From assembly GCA_945878785.1 (NCBI GenBank), contig CAMDVC010000002.1, forward strand, positions 1 to 37,888: a DNA stretch of 37,888 nucleotides, in the 5' to 3' direction. The notes under the pieces are model-generated. The model saw only the letters and a list, made by a program, of their open reading frames with translations, had not been told where the DNA came from and searched no databases. Of this stretch, positions 1 through 6,650 are shown one piece after another. Position 1 is the stretch's first letter, and each line of letters begins with the position of its first letter. The position numbers were made by a program, and so were the translations under genes. Source of the DNA: Bifidobacterium breve. GTDB lineage: Bacteria > Actinomycetota > Acidimicrobiia > Acidimicrobiales > Ilumatobacteraceae.

Positions 1-231
1 GCGAAGTCAGGTCATCGCACTGGCGGAGACCCTCGTAATCGCCAATATGTAGGTGACCATCTCACTGCAACTGCGGACGATGCGCACATTGCTCTGTGCA
101 TGGACCCACAAACATCAGGCGGATTACTCGCAGCTGTTCCGCAAGCCACCGCTGATGCACTTGTAAGTTCGGGCGGATGGACAGCCGTAGGGCATTTCGT
201 TGTGGGCGGACCAGCGCTCGAAATTCGTTGA
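1..231 (+). CDS. selD: Selenide, water dikinase (SelD), C-terminal part
   Basis: Frame 1 is open from the window edge to TGA at 229-231 and is absent from the ORF track because its start lies outside. The translated 76 residues contain DPQTSGGLL, the C-terminal signature of SelD, preceded by a TGGDPRN stretch that matches the conserved GG-x-RN region of the same family. SelD makes selenophosphate from selenide and ATP for selenocysteine tRNA charging or 2-selenouridine in tRNA. The catalytic N-terminus is not in the window, so activity cannot be judged. The next gene, a MoaD-like sulfur carrier, lies 40 bp downstream. PurM/HypE/ThiL relatives share the fold, but the DPQTSGG motif favours SelD. 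Confidence 0.85.
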   Translation, partial: AKSGHRTGGDPRNRQYVGDHLTATADDAHIALCMDPQTSGGLLAAVPQATADALVSSGGWTAVGHFVVGGPALEIR

Positions 232-237
232 GCCCCA

Positions 238-256
238 CGGGCTCTCGGACAGCCCG
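238..256 (+). other. Small hairpin between selD and moaD
   Basis: CGGGCT pairs with AGCCCG across a 7-nt loop. No T-tract follows, so a role as an intrinsic terminator is doubtful. It lies directly ahead of the candidate -10 element of the next gene. Confidence 0.3.
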
Positions 257-258
257 AG

Positions 259-264
259 TACCCT
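259..264 (+). promoter_or_regulatory. Candidate -10 element for a leaderless moaD transcript
   Basis: TACCCT (TAnnnT type) ends 7 nt before the ATG at 272, so transcription would start at or next to the A of the start codon. No Shine-Dalgarno sequence is visible in front of this ATG. No convincing -35 box is seen. The same arrangement recurs at other first genes in the window. Confidence 0.4.
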
Positions 265-271
265 GACATGC

Positions 272-511
272 ATGGCCACGGTTCGATTCTTTGCTCAGGC
301 TCGTGAGGCCGCGGGAACCGGAACCGCCGTCATTTCTGGATCCAGTGTTGGGGCAGTGCTTGATTCCGCTGTTGCCAAGTATGGCTCCCAGTTCGAAGCG
401 GTGCTCGCAATGAGCAAGGTATGGCTGAATGGTGAAGAGGTGTCACGCGAGCACCCCGTGACCGATAAAGATGAAGTAGCGGTGTTGCCGCCTGTGTCGG
501 GAGGAATCTGA
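272..511 (+). CDS. moaD: MoaD/ThiS-family sulfur-carrier protein
   Basis: A 79-residue ubiquitin-like sulfur carrier. It has the MoaD-type opening VRFFAQAREAAG, a central LNGEEV turn and a C-terminal DEVAVLPPVSGG. MoaD receives sulfur as a C-terminal Gly-Gly thiocarboxylate and, with MoaE, converts precursor Z to molybdopterin. The ORF track starts at 200, but the ATG at 272 gives the family's usual N-terminus and has a -10-like hexamer 7 nt upstream. The protein ends in GG-Ile, not GG, so the glycine tail is not free unless the Ile is removed. The GGA-GGA codons also form the ribosome-binding site of the next gene, which overlaps the stop codon by one base. A dedicated carrier of another sulfur pathway (ThiS/CysO-like) is possible. 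Confidence 0.78.
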   Translation: MATVRFFAQAREAAGTGTAVISGSSVGAVLDSAVAKYGSQFEAVLAMSKVWLNGEEVSREHPVTDKDEVAVLPPVSGGI

Positions 512-996
512 TGTCAACTGAAATCCCAGGCACATTGGCCGAGATTCGTGCACAACGCAACGCATTGAATATGGAAGAAGATGCCATTTCATATGTACGT
601 CGACTTGCTCAAGGTCGACTTGATTTAGTGCAAGACGAAGAACGTCGCAGAGCAAGTGGTGCTGACGCACCAGTGGGTTCATTAGCCGATCGACTTGCAG
701 ATGTATTTGGACAACAACATGGTGGTGGCAGTGCGCGTCCGCCACGTGAAACAAATATTGCTGGTGATCATCCGTTGGTGAATGAACTTGATGAACTGTG
801 TGAGCACTATCAGTTTGAATCACTTGAGAACATTGATGATCGTGCGTTATCTGACCTTGCAGGTGCATTAGGAATGTTTGAAAAATCTTGTTCACAACAG
901 CGTCATGATTTGTTTGAACGTATCGATGCGCTTACTGCTGCATTAGTAGCGCGTGTGCGCGAAAGTGGCGCCGGTGCAGTGGTGAAAGATTCGTAG
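511..996 (+). CDS. rsiG: RsiG-like c-di-GMP-dependent anti-sigma factor
   Basis: A 161-residue, largely helical protein. Residues 23-38 match the RsiG c-di-GMP signature E(x)3S(x)2R(x)3Q(x)3D exactly (E23, S27, R30, Q34, D38). Residues 124-139 form a second copy with Phe in place of Gln (E124, S128, R131, F135, D139). This spacing is that of RsiG, the anti-sigma factor that binds WhiG through two c-di-GMP molecules on an antiparallel coiled coil. Twin-motif RsiGs act as monomers. Residues 50-110 are acidic and Gly-rich and would link the helices. The start overlaps the moaD stop (TGATG) and is preceded by GGAGGA. An XRE-type regulator follows after 4 bp. No WhiG gene is visible here. The family is identified from the motif alone. 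Confidence 0.75.
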   Translation: MSTEIPGTLAEIRAQRNALNMEEDAISYVRRLAQGRLDLVQDEERRRASGADAPVGSLADRLADVFGQQHGGGSARPPRETNIAGDHPLVNELDELCEHYQFESLENIDDRALSDLAGALGMFEKSCSQQRHDLFERIDALTAALVARVRESGAGAVVKDS

Positions 997-1000
997 GGCC

Positions 1001-1360
1001 ATGCCTATTCGCCCAACTGAGACGTTGCACGATGTCGGTGAATTCATTCGCCAACAACGCGAGAACGCACAAAAGAGCATTCGTGACCTTGCGCGTTCTG
1101 CCGGAGTATCGAATCCGTATCTCTCGCAAATAGAACGCGGCATCCGTCGACCATCGGCCGACATCTTGCAGCAAATTGCTCGTGCACTCGAGATTTCAGC
1201 AGAGACCTTGTATGTCAGAGCAGGCATCCTCGATGGCTCGCCCCCGGTAGCCAGCAGCGTTCCCGAAGCTATTAATAACGACGAGCGACTCACAGGAGAA
1301 CAAAAGCAAAGCCTTTTGTCCGTGTATCGGTCTTTTGTCGGCCCTGTCGCCCCCGAATAG
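1001..1360 (+). CDS. XRE-family helix-turn-helix regulator
   Basis: A 119-residue DNA-binding protein. Residues about 12-66 form a Cro/C1-type HTH: FIRQQRENAQKSIRDLA, then AGVSNPYLSQIERGIRRPS, then a helix ending in ALEISAETLYVRAG. The C-terminal ~50 residues have no recognisable domain. AGGGCC just before the ATG can serve as ribosome-binding site. The gene follows the RsiG-like gene by 4 bp and is probably co-transcribed with it. Its targets cannot be read from the sequence. Confidence 0.8.
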   Translation: MPIRPTETLHDVGEFIRQQRENAQKSIRDLARSAGVSNPYLSQIERGIRRPSADILQQIARALEISAETLYVRAGILDGSPPVASSVPEAINNDERLTGEQKQSLLSVYRSFVGPVAPE

Positions 1361-1363
1361 CCA

Positions 1364-1394
1364 CCCTTAGGGAATGAGACAAGCCCTAGATAGG
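1364..1394 (+). promoter_or_regulatory. Promoter/operator region ahead of mshA with two small palindromes
   Basis: The 45-bp gap before the MshA-like gene contains CCCTTAGGG (1364-1372) and CCTAGATAGG (1385-1394). The second overlaps a possible -10 box, TAGGTT, ending 9 nt before the ATG at 1406. This could be an operator region, but nothing identifies the binding protein. Confidence 0.25.
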
Positions 1395-1405
1395 TTGAGT
1401 TCTGC

Positions 1406-2617
1406 ATGCTTCGTGTAGCCGTCCTCTCACTACATACGTCGCCTCTTGTCCAGCCAGGTGTTGGCGACGGAGGCGGAATGAACGTGTACGTGCGCGAGTT
1501 GGTATCTGCCCTTGCTCATGCCGGAGTTGACTGCACCACATATACACGTACGTGGCGTGATGATCTTCCCGCCGAAGTCATGATTGAGCCGAACCACAAA
1601 GTGGTGCATATTCCTGCAGGTGCAATAGATATGCCAAAGGGCGACATGATCTCGATTGTCCCTCAGTTCACTGAAGGAGTTCTTGATCACATCAATGCAC
1701 ACGGCGGCACCGATGTAATCCATGCCAACTATTGGCTGAGTGGACTCAGTGGCCACTCGCTGAAGCATGAACTTGATGTTCCACTGGTCAGTACTTTTCA
1801 TACGTTTGCTCGCGTGAAGGCTGAAGGCGGCGACCCTGAATCTGAATTCCGCGAACAATCAGAAACCGAAGTTATTGGTTGCTCTGATGCCATCTGCGTC
1901 AGTTGCACAGAAGAAGAGCGTCAGTTCTTGTCTTTGTATGGAAACCCTCCTGGGAAGATTGAAATCGTTGCACCCGGAGTCGAGCATGCATTCTTTGCAC
2001 CTGGTGATAAGCGTGGCGCACGCAAAGCTCTTGAACTTGGCAGCGGCCCTGTGTTGTTGTTTGTTGGTCGTATTCAGCCACTGAAGGGTGCTGATGTTGC
2101 AGTTCGCTCACTTGCAGAGTTGGGTCGTAAAGATGCAGTGCTTCTTATTGTCGGTGGTGCAAGCGGTACTGAAGGTGAAACTGAATTAGCCCATGTTCAT
2201 TCGTTGATTGAAGAACTTGGCGTTGAAGGTCAAGTGCGCTTCGTTGCACCACAACCTCACCATATTTTGTCTACGTACTACCGCGCAGCAGATGTTGTAC
2301 TGGTGCCAAGCAGAAGCGAAAGTTTTGGCCTTGTTGCGTTAGAGGCAGCAGCGTGTGGAATCCCCGTTGTTGCTACTGCGGTCGGTGGACTTCTGAACAT
2401 AATTGAAGATGGTCGTACAGGTTTCCTGGTACCGGATCGTCAACCGGATATTTTTGCTCGCCATATCGCCACCATTCTTGATGATCCATCAGTCGCTGTG
2501 AATATGTCTGCTCAAGCGGCTGAGCGTGCAAAGGCATACACCTGGAGCTTTGCTGCGGCGCGTTTACGTCGTGCATATTCAGACCTCACGTCACGCGATC
2601 GAGTCGAGTGTAAGTAG
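1406..2617 (+). CDS. mshA: MshA-like D-inositol-3-phosphate glycosyltransferase
   Basis: A 403-residue GT4-family retaining glycosyltransferase. MshA transfers GlcNAc from UDP-GlcNAc to inositol 3-phosphate, the first step of mycothiol synthesis. The N-terminus, AVLSLHTSPLVQPGVGDG followed by GGMNVYVREL, is the MshA-type acceptor-side loop. HANYWLSGLSG and STFHTFARVK follow the MshA pattern. The C-terminal domain has FVGRIQPLKG and the E-x7-E motif in ESFGLVALE (about residue 303). Length is usual for the family. A YbjN-domain gene follows after 8 bp, the common actinobacterial mshA neighbourhood. A generic sucrose/trehalose-synthase-like GT4 is the alternative. Confidence 0.78.
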   Translation: MLRVAVLSLHTSPLVQPGVGDGGGMNVYVRELVSALAHAGVDCTTYTRTWRDDLPAEVMIEPNHKVVHIPAGAIDMPKGDMISIVPQFTEGVLDHINAHGGTDVIHANYWLSGLSGHSLKHELDVPLVSTFHTFARVKAEGGDPESEFREQSETEVIGCSDAICVSCTEEERQFLSLYGNPPGKIEIVAPGVEHAFFAPGDKRGARKALELGSGPVLLFVGRIQPLKGADVAVRSLAELGRKDAVLLIVGGASGTEGETELAHVHSLIEELGVEGQVRFVAPQPHHILSTYYRAADVVLVPSRSESFGLVALEAAACGIPVVATAVGGLLNIIEDGRTGFLVPDRQPDIFARHIATILDDPSVAVNMSAQAAERAKAYTWSFAAARLRRAYSDLTSRDRVECK

Positions 2618-2625
2618 AAATAGCA

Positions 2626-3087
2626 ATGAGCGAGCTTTTCGGTAACACGCATCTTGAATTACTTGATCGGCAGATTACATCGTGGTTAATGACCATGATG
2701 GAACGCAATGCCACAATTGTTGCAGTTGACCGTGGTGAACCAGACGAGTATCGATGGTATGTGCGCATGCGGGGTGAAGAAAAAGAATTCACAACTGTGT
2801 GGTTCACACTTGGCCAGCGCACACTTCAGTTCGAAACATATGTCATGCCAGCACCAGAAGAAAATGCGGAACAGTTGTATGAGCATGTTCTGCGCCGCAA
2901 CGAATCACTAGTGGGTGTGCATTTCTCCATTGGAATTGAAGACGCTATTTTCCTACGTGGCGAATTGCCACTACGCATGGTCGATGAAGACGAACTCGAT
3001 CGCGTGGTCGGAACCCTTTATGCCACCGTCGAGCGCATTTTCCCCACCATCATCCGTATTGGTTTCGCCAGTCACTTTGCTGACTGA
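2626..3087 (+). CDS. YbjN-domain protein
   Basis: A 153-residue alpha/beta protein of the YbjN (type III chaperone-like fold) family. It has the expected order of an N-terminal helix, a strand-rich core (EYRWYVRMRGEEKEF, TTVWFTLGQRTLQFETYVM), a YEHVLRRNE helix, and a final helix before IRIGFASHFAD. Members are often found directly after mshA in actinobacteria. Biochemical function is unknown. No signal peptide or membrane segment is seen, so it should be cytosolic. Confidence 0.75.
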   Translation: MSELFGNTHLELLDRQITSWLMTMMERNATIVAVDRGEPDEYRWYVRMRGEEKEFTTVWFTLGQRTLQFETYVMPAPEENAEQLYEHVLRRNESLVGVHFSIGIEDAIFLRGELPLRMVDEDELDRVVGTLYATVERIFPTIIRIGFASHFAD

Positions 3088-3127
3088 GTAATTGCCAAAC
3101 GGCATTAGGCCTCGCCCACATCTCAAT

Positions 3128-3172
3128 TGCCGAGGGGCGGGGAGGTCGGGGAAGTCAGCCCCGTCCTCGGCA
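3128..3172 (+). terminator. GC-rich hairpin after the mshA-ybjN unit
   Basis: TGCCGAGGGGCGGGG (3128-3142) pairs with CCCCGTCCTCGGCA (3159-3172) with a one-base bulge and a 16-nt loop. It is the strongest structure in the ybjN-proC gap. No T-tract follows, so it may act with Rho, protect the 3' end, or be a structured leader of proC. Confidence 0.4.
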
Positions 3173-3194
3173 CCATCGCTATTAGTGTTGACAT

Positions 3195-3989
3195 ATGGCT
3201 TCACACACTCCACGGCTCGTCATTATCGGCGGGGGCAATATGGGCACTGCAATAGTCAGTGGCCTGGTGGCTAATGGGTGGGAAGCATCAAGCATCACAG
3301 TTGTTGAACTTGATGCAGACAAGCGGTCGTCATTGGAATCAACATTTGGTGTTCGTACTAGCGAAACTGTGGTTGTGGGCGACGGTGCACTTATTGCGGT
3401 GAAGCCTGGCGATGCTGCAGCAGTGTGCGCGTCGGCAGCTGTGCTTGGAATTCCACGCATTCTTTCTATTGCTGCTGGAATTTCTGTTGCAACATTGCAA
3501 GATGCTGCCGGTACAACAACAGCTGCAGTACGTGCCATGCCGAATACACCAGCATTAGTAGGCGAAGGTGTGTCAGCCATTTGTGGCAGTGCGCAATGCA
3601 CTGAAGATGATCTTGCGTGGGCAGAGTCTTTGTTGAGTGCTGTTGGCATTGTGGTTCGTGTTGATGAAGCACACATGGATGTAGTGACAGCAGTTGCTGG
3701 TTCTGGCCCCGGCTATCTGTTCTTGATTGCCGAGTCGCTTCTTGACGCTGCGCGCGCGGAAGGATTACCCGCGGGTATTGCAGACACTCTTGTTAGGCAA
3801 CTCTTCAAAGGCGCTGGCATTTTGCTCGCAGAATCTACGGAAAGCCCGGCCACGTTGCGTGAGCGCGTCACCTCCCCGAACGGTACAACCGCTGCGGGGC
3901 TTGGTGTTCTCGAGTCATCGGGCATTCGTGAAACTATGCACAACGTCGTGAAGGCAGCTGCCGCACGCAGTGTTGAAATGGGCAAATAG
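3195..3989 (+). CDS. proC: Pyrroline-5-carboxylate reductase
   Basis: A 264-residue enzyme that reduces 1-pyrroline-5-carboxylate to proline with NAD(P)H, the last step of proline synthesis. The N-terminal Rossmann loop is IIGGGNMGTAI (residues 10-20). The family signatures AMPNTPALVGEG, AGSGPGYLF and RERVTSPNGTTAAGL are all present, the last two from the dimerisation/active-site domain. Length matches the family. No Shine-Dalgarno sequence precedes the ATG. It appears to be monocistronic, with a 107-bp gap upstream and a structured leader downstream. Confidence 0.95.
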   Translation: MASHTPRLVIIGGGNMGTAIVSGLVANGWEASSITVVELDADKRSSLESTFGVRTSETVVVGDGALIAVKPGDAAAVCASAAVLGIPRILSIAAGISVATLQDAAGTTTAAVRAMPNTPALVGEGVSAICGSAQCTEDDLAWAESLLSAVGIVVRVDEAHMDVVTAVAGSGPGYLFLIAESLLDAARAEGLPAGIADTLVRQLFKGAGILLAESTESPATLRERVTSPNGTTAAGLGVLESSGIRETMHNVVKAAAARSVEMGK

Positions 3990-4015
3990 ATCCCACACTT
4001 TTTTGTGAGGGGTAT

Positions 4016-4045
4016 TTAACTTTTTCGTAACAACGGGTGTATGGT
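4016..4045 (+). promoter_or_regulatory. Candidate sigma-A promoter of the SAM-hydrolase gene
   Basis: TTAACT (4016-4021), an 18-nt spacer and TATGGT (4040-4045) give four of six matches to each consensus hexamer. Transcription would begin near 4051, giving a leader of about 145 nt before the ATG at 4196. Confidence 0.4.
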
Positions 4046-4062
4046 TGTGACACAGGTCACCA
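4045..4062 (+). promoter_or_regulatory. Rex- or CRP/FNR-type operator candidate
   Basis: TTGTGACACAGGTCACCA has arms TGTGA and TCACC around six bases. By hand count it matches 13 of 18 positions of the Rex-type site TTGTGAAATATTTCACAA and 9 of 10 arm positions of TGTGA-N6-TCACA. It begins on the last base of the candidate -10 box, where a bound protein would block transcription. Which regulator uses it cannot be decided here. Confidence 0.4.
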
Positions 4063-4148
4063 GCACCGGGAAACCAATGCTGGGAGTCGCGCTCAGCAAT
4101 GAGCTGCGCCGAGAGGACCGGTGCCGTCGGGGGGTTGGCACCGGTCCT
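4061..4148 (+). ncRNA. Structured 5' leader, unassigned (riboswitch-like)
   Basis: Three consecutive stems are visible. The first is CCAGCA/TGCTGG with loop CCGGGAAACCAA. The second is GCTCA-GCAA-TGAGC, a GNRA-type tetraloop hairpin that extends through a bulge. The third is a perfect 13-bp stem, GAGGACCGGTGCC/GGCACCGGTCCTC, spanning 4113-4149. It lies between the candidate promoter and the SAM-hydrolase start codon. I could not fit it to the SAM-I, SAM-IV, cobalamin or TPP consensus. Some GGGAAACCAA-type bases recall the ydaO/c-di-AMP class, but the rest does not fit well. Confidence 0.4.
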
Positions 4149-4195
4149 CCCGTATGTCTGAGCTCAAATCGTTTCTCTTCCAATATGGTGAACAA

Positions 4196-5053
4196 ATGCA
4201 CTCACACGTGTCTCTCTTAACTGACTATGGCCTCAACGATGAATTCGTTGGAGTGATGAAGTGCGTCATCACCGACATGGCACCACATGTACGCATCACT
4301 GACATAACCCACGGGATTCCAGCATTCGATGTTCGCGCTGGTTCGTTAGCCCTCGCACGGGCAATTCAATATGTGCCGCCGGGAATTGTGATTGCAGTTG
4401 TTGACCCAGGCGTCGGTACTTCACGTCGAGCAATAGCTATTGAAGTATCCAATGGTCGCGGCGTACTAATGGGCCCAGACAATGGGTTGCTTGCATCTGC
4501 TGCTGCAATGGCAGGCGGTGCAGAACGCGTTTTTGAACTGAGCAACGCCATGCTTCACATTGAAGCTCCAGGCACAACATTTGCAGGCCGCGATATTTTT
4601 GCTCCCGTAGCTGGTTTCCTGTGCAACGGTGGGGCAATTGAAGAAATCGGTGAACAAATTGATTCCGCAAGTGTGATGCCGGGACTAGTACCGATTCCCA
4701 CTAACGAGACGCACGCAACATATGGCGACGGAGTGCGTTGCGAAATCACATGGGTTGATGTGTATGGCAATTGCCAACTAAACATCGGACCAGAAGACTT
4801 GGTGCACCTTGGTCCTGTGCTTCGTTTAGTCATTGGAGAAGATGTGCGTAGTGCACGCATGACAACTCATTTTGCTGACATTGATGGCGGCGCAATTGGT
4901 GCTGTCACAGATTCATACGGCATGGTGGCACTGGCTGTCGACAGAGGATCAGCTGCTGAAGTGCTGCGTGTTGGCGCCGGAGATGGTGTTTCTGTTTATG
5001 CAGGACAAGTAGATAGCGCTACGTCTGCTGTGTCGATACGTCCCGCCAAGTAA
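4196..5053 (+). CDS. SAM hydroxide adenosyltransferase (DUF62 family)
   Basis: A 286-residue protein of the family that hydrolyses S-adenosylmethionine to adenosine and methionine, related to fluorinase and chlorinase. Family hallmarks are SLLTDYGLNDEFVG at the N-terminus, VVDPGVGTSRR (D70, R77), GPDNGLL, GRDIFAPVAG and a C-terminal-domain DVYGNCQLNI. The Asp and Arg of the Asp-Arg-His triad (D68, R75, H127 in PH0463) are present, but the His position appears to be Ala130 (TFAGRD instead of TFHGRD). The start at 4196 is chosen over 4121 or 4154 because GGTGA lies 5 nt upstream and it gives the usual family N-terminus. It has its own promoter and structured leader. Confidence 0.85.
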   Translation: MHSHVSLLTDYGLNDEFVGVMKCVITDMAPHVRITDITHGIPAFDVRAGSLALARAIQYVPPGIVIAVVDPGVGTSRRAIAIEVSNGRGVLMGPDNGLLASAAAMAGGAERVFELSNAMLHIEAPGTTFAGRDIFAPVAGFLCNGGAIEEIGEQIDSASVMPGLVPIPTNETHATYGDGVRCEITWVDVYGNCQLNIGPEDLVHLGPVLRLVIGEDVRSARMTTHFADIDGGAIGAVTDSYGMVALAVDRGSAAEVLRVGAGDGVSVYAGQVDSATSAVSIRPAK

Positions 5054-5062
5054 GGTTCAAGT

Positions 5063-5149
5063 GTGCGCCCAGCAGTGACTTTGACCATCGCCCTCCTTAT
5101 CGGGGTCATCATGGCGTCAGGAATCATCAGTCTTCTGATGCTGAAATAA
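5063..5149 (+). CDS. Possible 28-residue single-pass membrane microprotein
   Basis: A GTG-started reading frame too short for the ORF track. The translation is VRPAVTLT followed by about 18 hydrophobic residues (IALLIGVIMASGIISLLM) and a final LK, the layout of a one-helix membrane peptide with a basic N-terminus. AAGG lies 7 nt ahead of the GTG. The TAA is followed by the ribosome-binding site of the acyl-CoA ligase (AAGGA), which suggests coupling. Function unknown. A chance hydrophobic frame is the alternative. Confidence 0.4.
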   Translation: MRPAVTLTIALLIGVIMASGIISLLMLK

Positions 5150-5162
5150 GGACAGTGGCCAG

Positions 5163-6650
5163 ATGAATCTTGCTCATATTCTCGATGCACACCCAGATTC
5201 ATCTACTGCCCTAGTGAGTCGCGGTCGTAGCACAACGTACGGAACATTGCGTCAACAAATTGCCAGTATGCGTGGTGCACTGCTTCGCGAAAATGTTGGA
5301 AAGGGTGATGTTGTTGCATTGTTGTGCGGCAATAGCCGTTACTTTGTCGTTTCGTATTTCGCTGCAATCGGAATTGGCGCAATCATTGCGCCATTGAATC
5401 CCACTAGCCCTGCACCTGAAATAGAGGGTGAGCTACTTGCGATTAAACCAACAGTTGTCGTTGTAGAGCCATCTGCAACTGCTGCATGGGAACTTATTCC
5501 GTCAGTCACATCATCCGCAGTACGAATTGTTATCGGCACTGAAGGTCATTCAATTCCGGGAGCTCTCACTATTGACGACATGTTGTCTGGTGCGCCTGCG
5601 GACATCCTTGATGTTGAGTCTTCGCATCCTGCCGCATACATGTTCACCAGTGGAACTGCGGGGTCACCTAAAGCAGCTGTGTTGACTCACAACAACTTGC
5701 TCACCAATATTCATCAAACAAATGTTGCTGAACACATTGGTTCTGACGATGTCACGTTTGGTGTATTGCCGTTGTTTCATATTTTTGGTCTCAACGTTGT
5801 GCTCGGCACAACTTTTGCTGGCGGCGGCTGTGTGGTTCTCGTACAACGCTTTGACCCAGTATCGGCGATGGAAACAATTGTTGAACGCAAAGTCACTGTG
5901 TTGCCTGGTGCTCCCAGCATGTGGATGGCATTAGCGCAACTTGATCACCCAACGCCTAACGGGTTTGCCGGAGTGCGCATTGCATTATCTGGTGCTGCAA
6001 AATTGCCCGAACAAATCAGTCAATCAATTAGCGCTCGTTTCGGCCTTCAAGTGTTTGAAGGGTATGGGCTTACTGAAGCTGCACCGGTGGTGACTACATC
6101 AATTGGTTTGACATGGATTCCTGGTTCTATTGGTCGAACTGTTCCGGGAATTGAACTTCGTTTAGTTGATGAGAATGGTGATGATGTTCTTATTGGTGAC
6201 AGTGGAGAAATTTTGATTCGCGGAGAAAATATTTTTGCGGGATATCTCAACGATCCGGAAGCAACAGCACGAGTATTAACTCGAGACGGCTGGTTGCGTA
6301 CTGGCGATATTGCAGTTGTCGATGAAGACGGACATCTGTACATGGTTGACCGCATGAAAGATCTCATCATTGTTTCTGGCTTCAATGTTTTTCCTGCCGA
6401 AGTAGAAGGTGTGCTTAGCGCACATCCCGATATTGCAGAAGTTGTTGTGGTGGGAACACCTCACCCACATACAGGCGAGGCCGTACGGGCGTATGTTGTC
6501 GCTCGCAATGGAGTGCATCTTGATGAAGATGCGATTATCGATTACTGCCGTACAAAATTGGCACGGTACAAGTGCCCATCAAAGGTGTTGTTTGTTGATG
6601 CGCTTCCGCGCAATCTCATCGGAAAAGTTCAGCGCTTCGCTTTACGGTAG
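5163..6650 (+). CDS. Acyl-CoA synthetase / AMP-dependent ligase
   Basis: A 495-residue ANL-superfamily enzyme that activates a carboxylate with ATP and transfers it to CoA. It has the phosphate loop TSGTAGSPKAAVLTHNN (about residues 160-176), GYGLTEAAP, GWLRTGDIAVVDEDG and DRMKDLIIVSGFNVFPAEVE. The C-terminal catalytic lysine lies in IGKVQR about seven residues from the end. The pattern is that of long- or medium-chain fatty acyl-CoA ligases (FadD-like), but the substrate cannot be read safely. The last 35 bp overlap the 3' end of the minus-strand membrane-protein gene, so the IGKVQR codons are shared by both genes. Confidence 0.88.
   Translation: MNLAHILDAHPDSSTALVSRGRSTTYGTLRQQIASMRGALLRENVGKGDVVALLCGNSRYFVVSYFAAIGIGAIIAPLNPTSPAPEIEGELLAIKPTVVVVEPSATAAWELIPSVTSSAVRIVIGTEGHSIPGALTIDDMLSGAPADILDVESSHPAAYMFTSGTAGSPKAAVLTHNNLLTNIHQTNVAEHIGSDDVTFGVLPLFHIFGLNVVLGTTFAGGGCVVLVQRFDPVSAMETIVERKVTVLPGAPSMWMALAQLDHPTPNGFAGVRIALSGAAKLPEQISQSISARFGLQVFEGYGLTEAAPVVTTSIGLTWIPGSIGRTVPGIELRLVDENGDDVLIGDSGEILIRGENIFAGYLNDPEATARVLTRDGWLRTGDIAVVDEDGHLYMVDRMKDLIIVSGFNVFPAEVEGVLSAHPDIAEVVVVGTPHPHTGEAVRAYVVARNGVHLDEDAIIDYCRTKLARYKCPSKVLFVDALPRNLIGKVQRFALR

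Noticed and set aside
278-290. GGTTCGATTC resembling a tRNA T-loop
   Set aside because: It lies within the MoaD-like coding sequence and no acceptor, D or anticodon arms can be drawn around it.
3992-4010. CACAC-T6-GTG as a proC terminator
   Set aside because: The T-run is in the loop instead of after the stem and the stem is only about four base pairs.
4061-4148. Known SAM-I or SAM-IV riboswitch
   Set aside because: Stems exist but the conserved core sequences of these classes are not found; left unassigned pending a covariance search.
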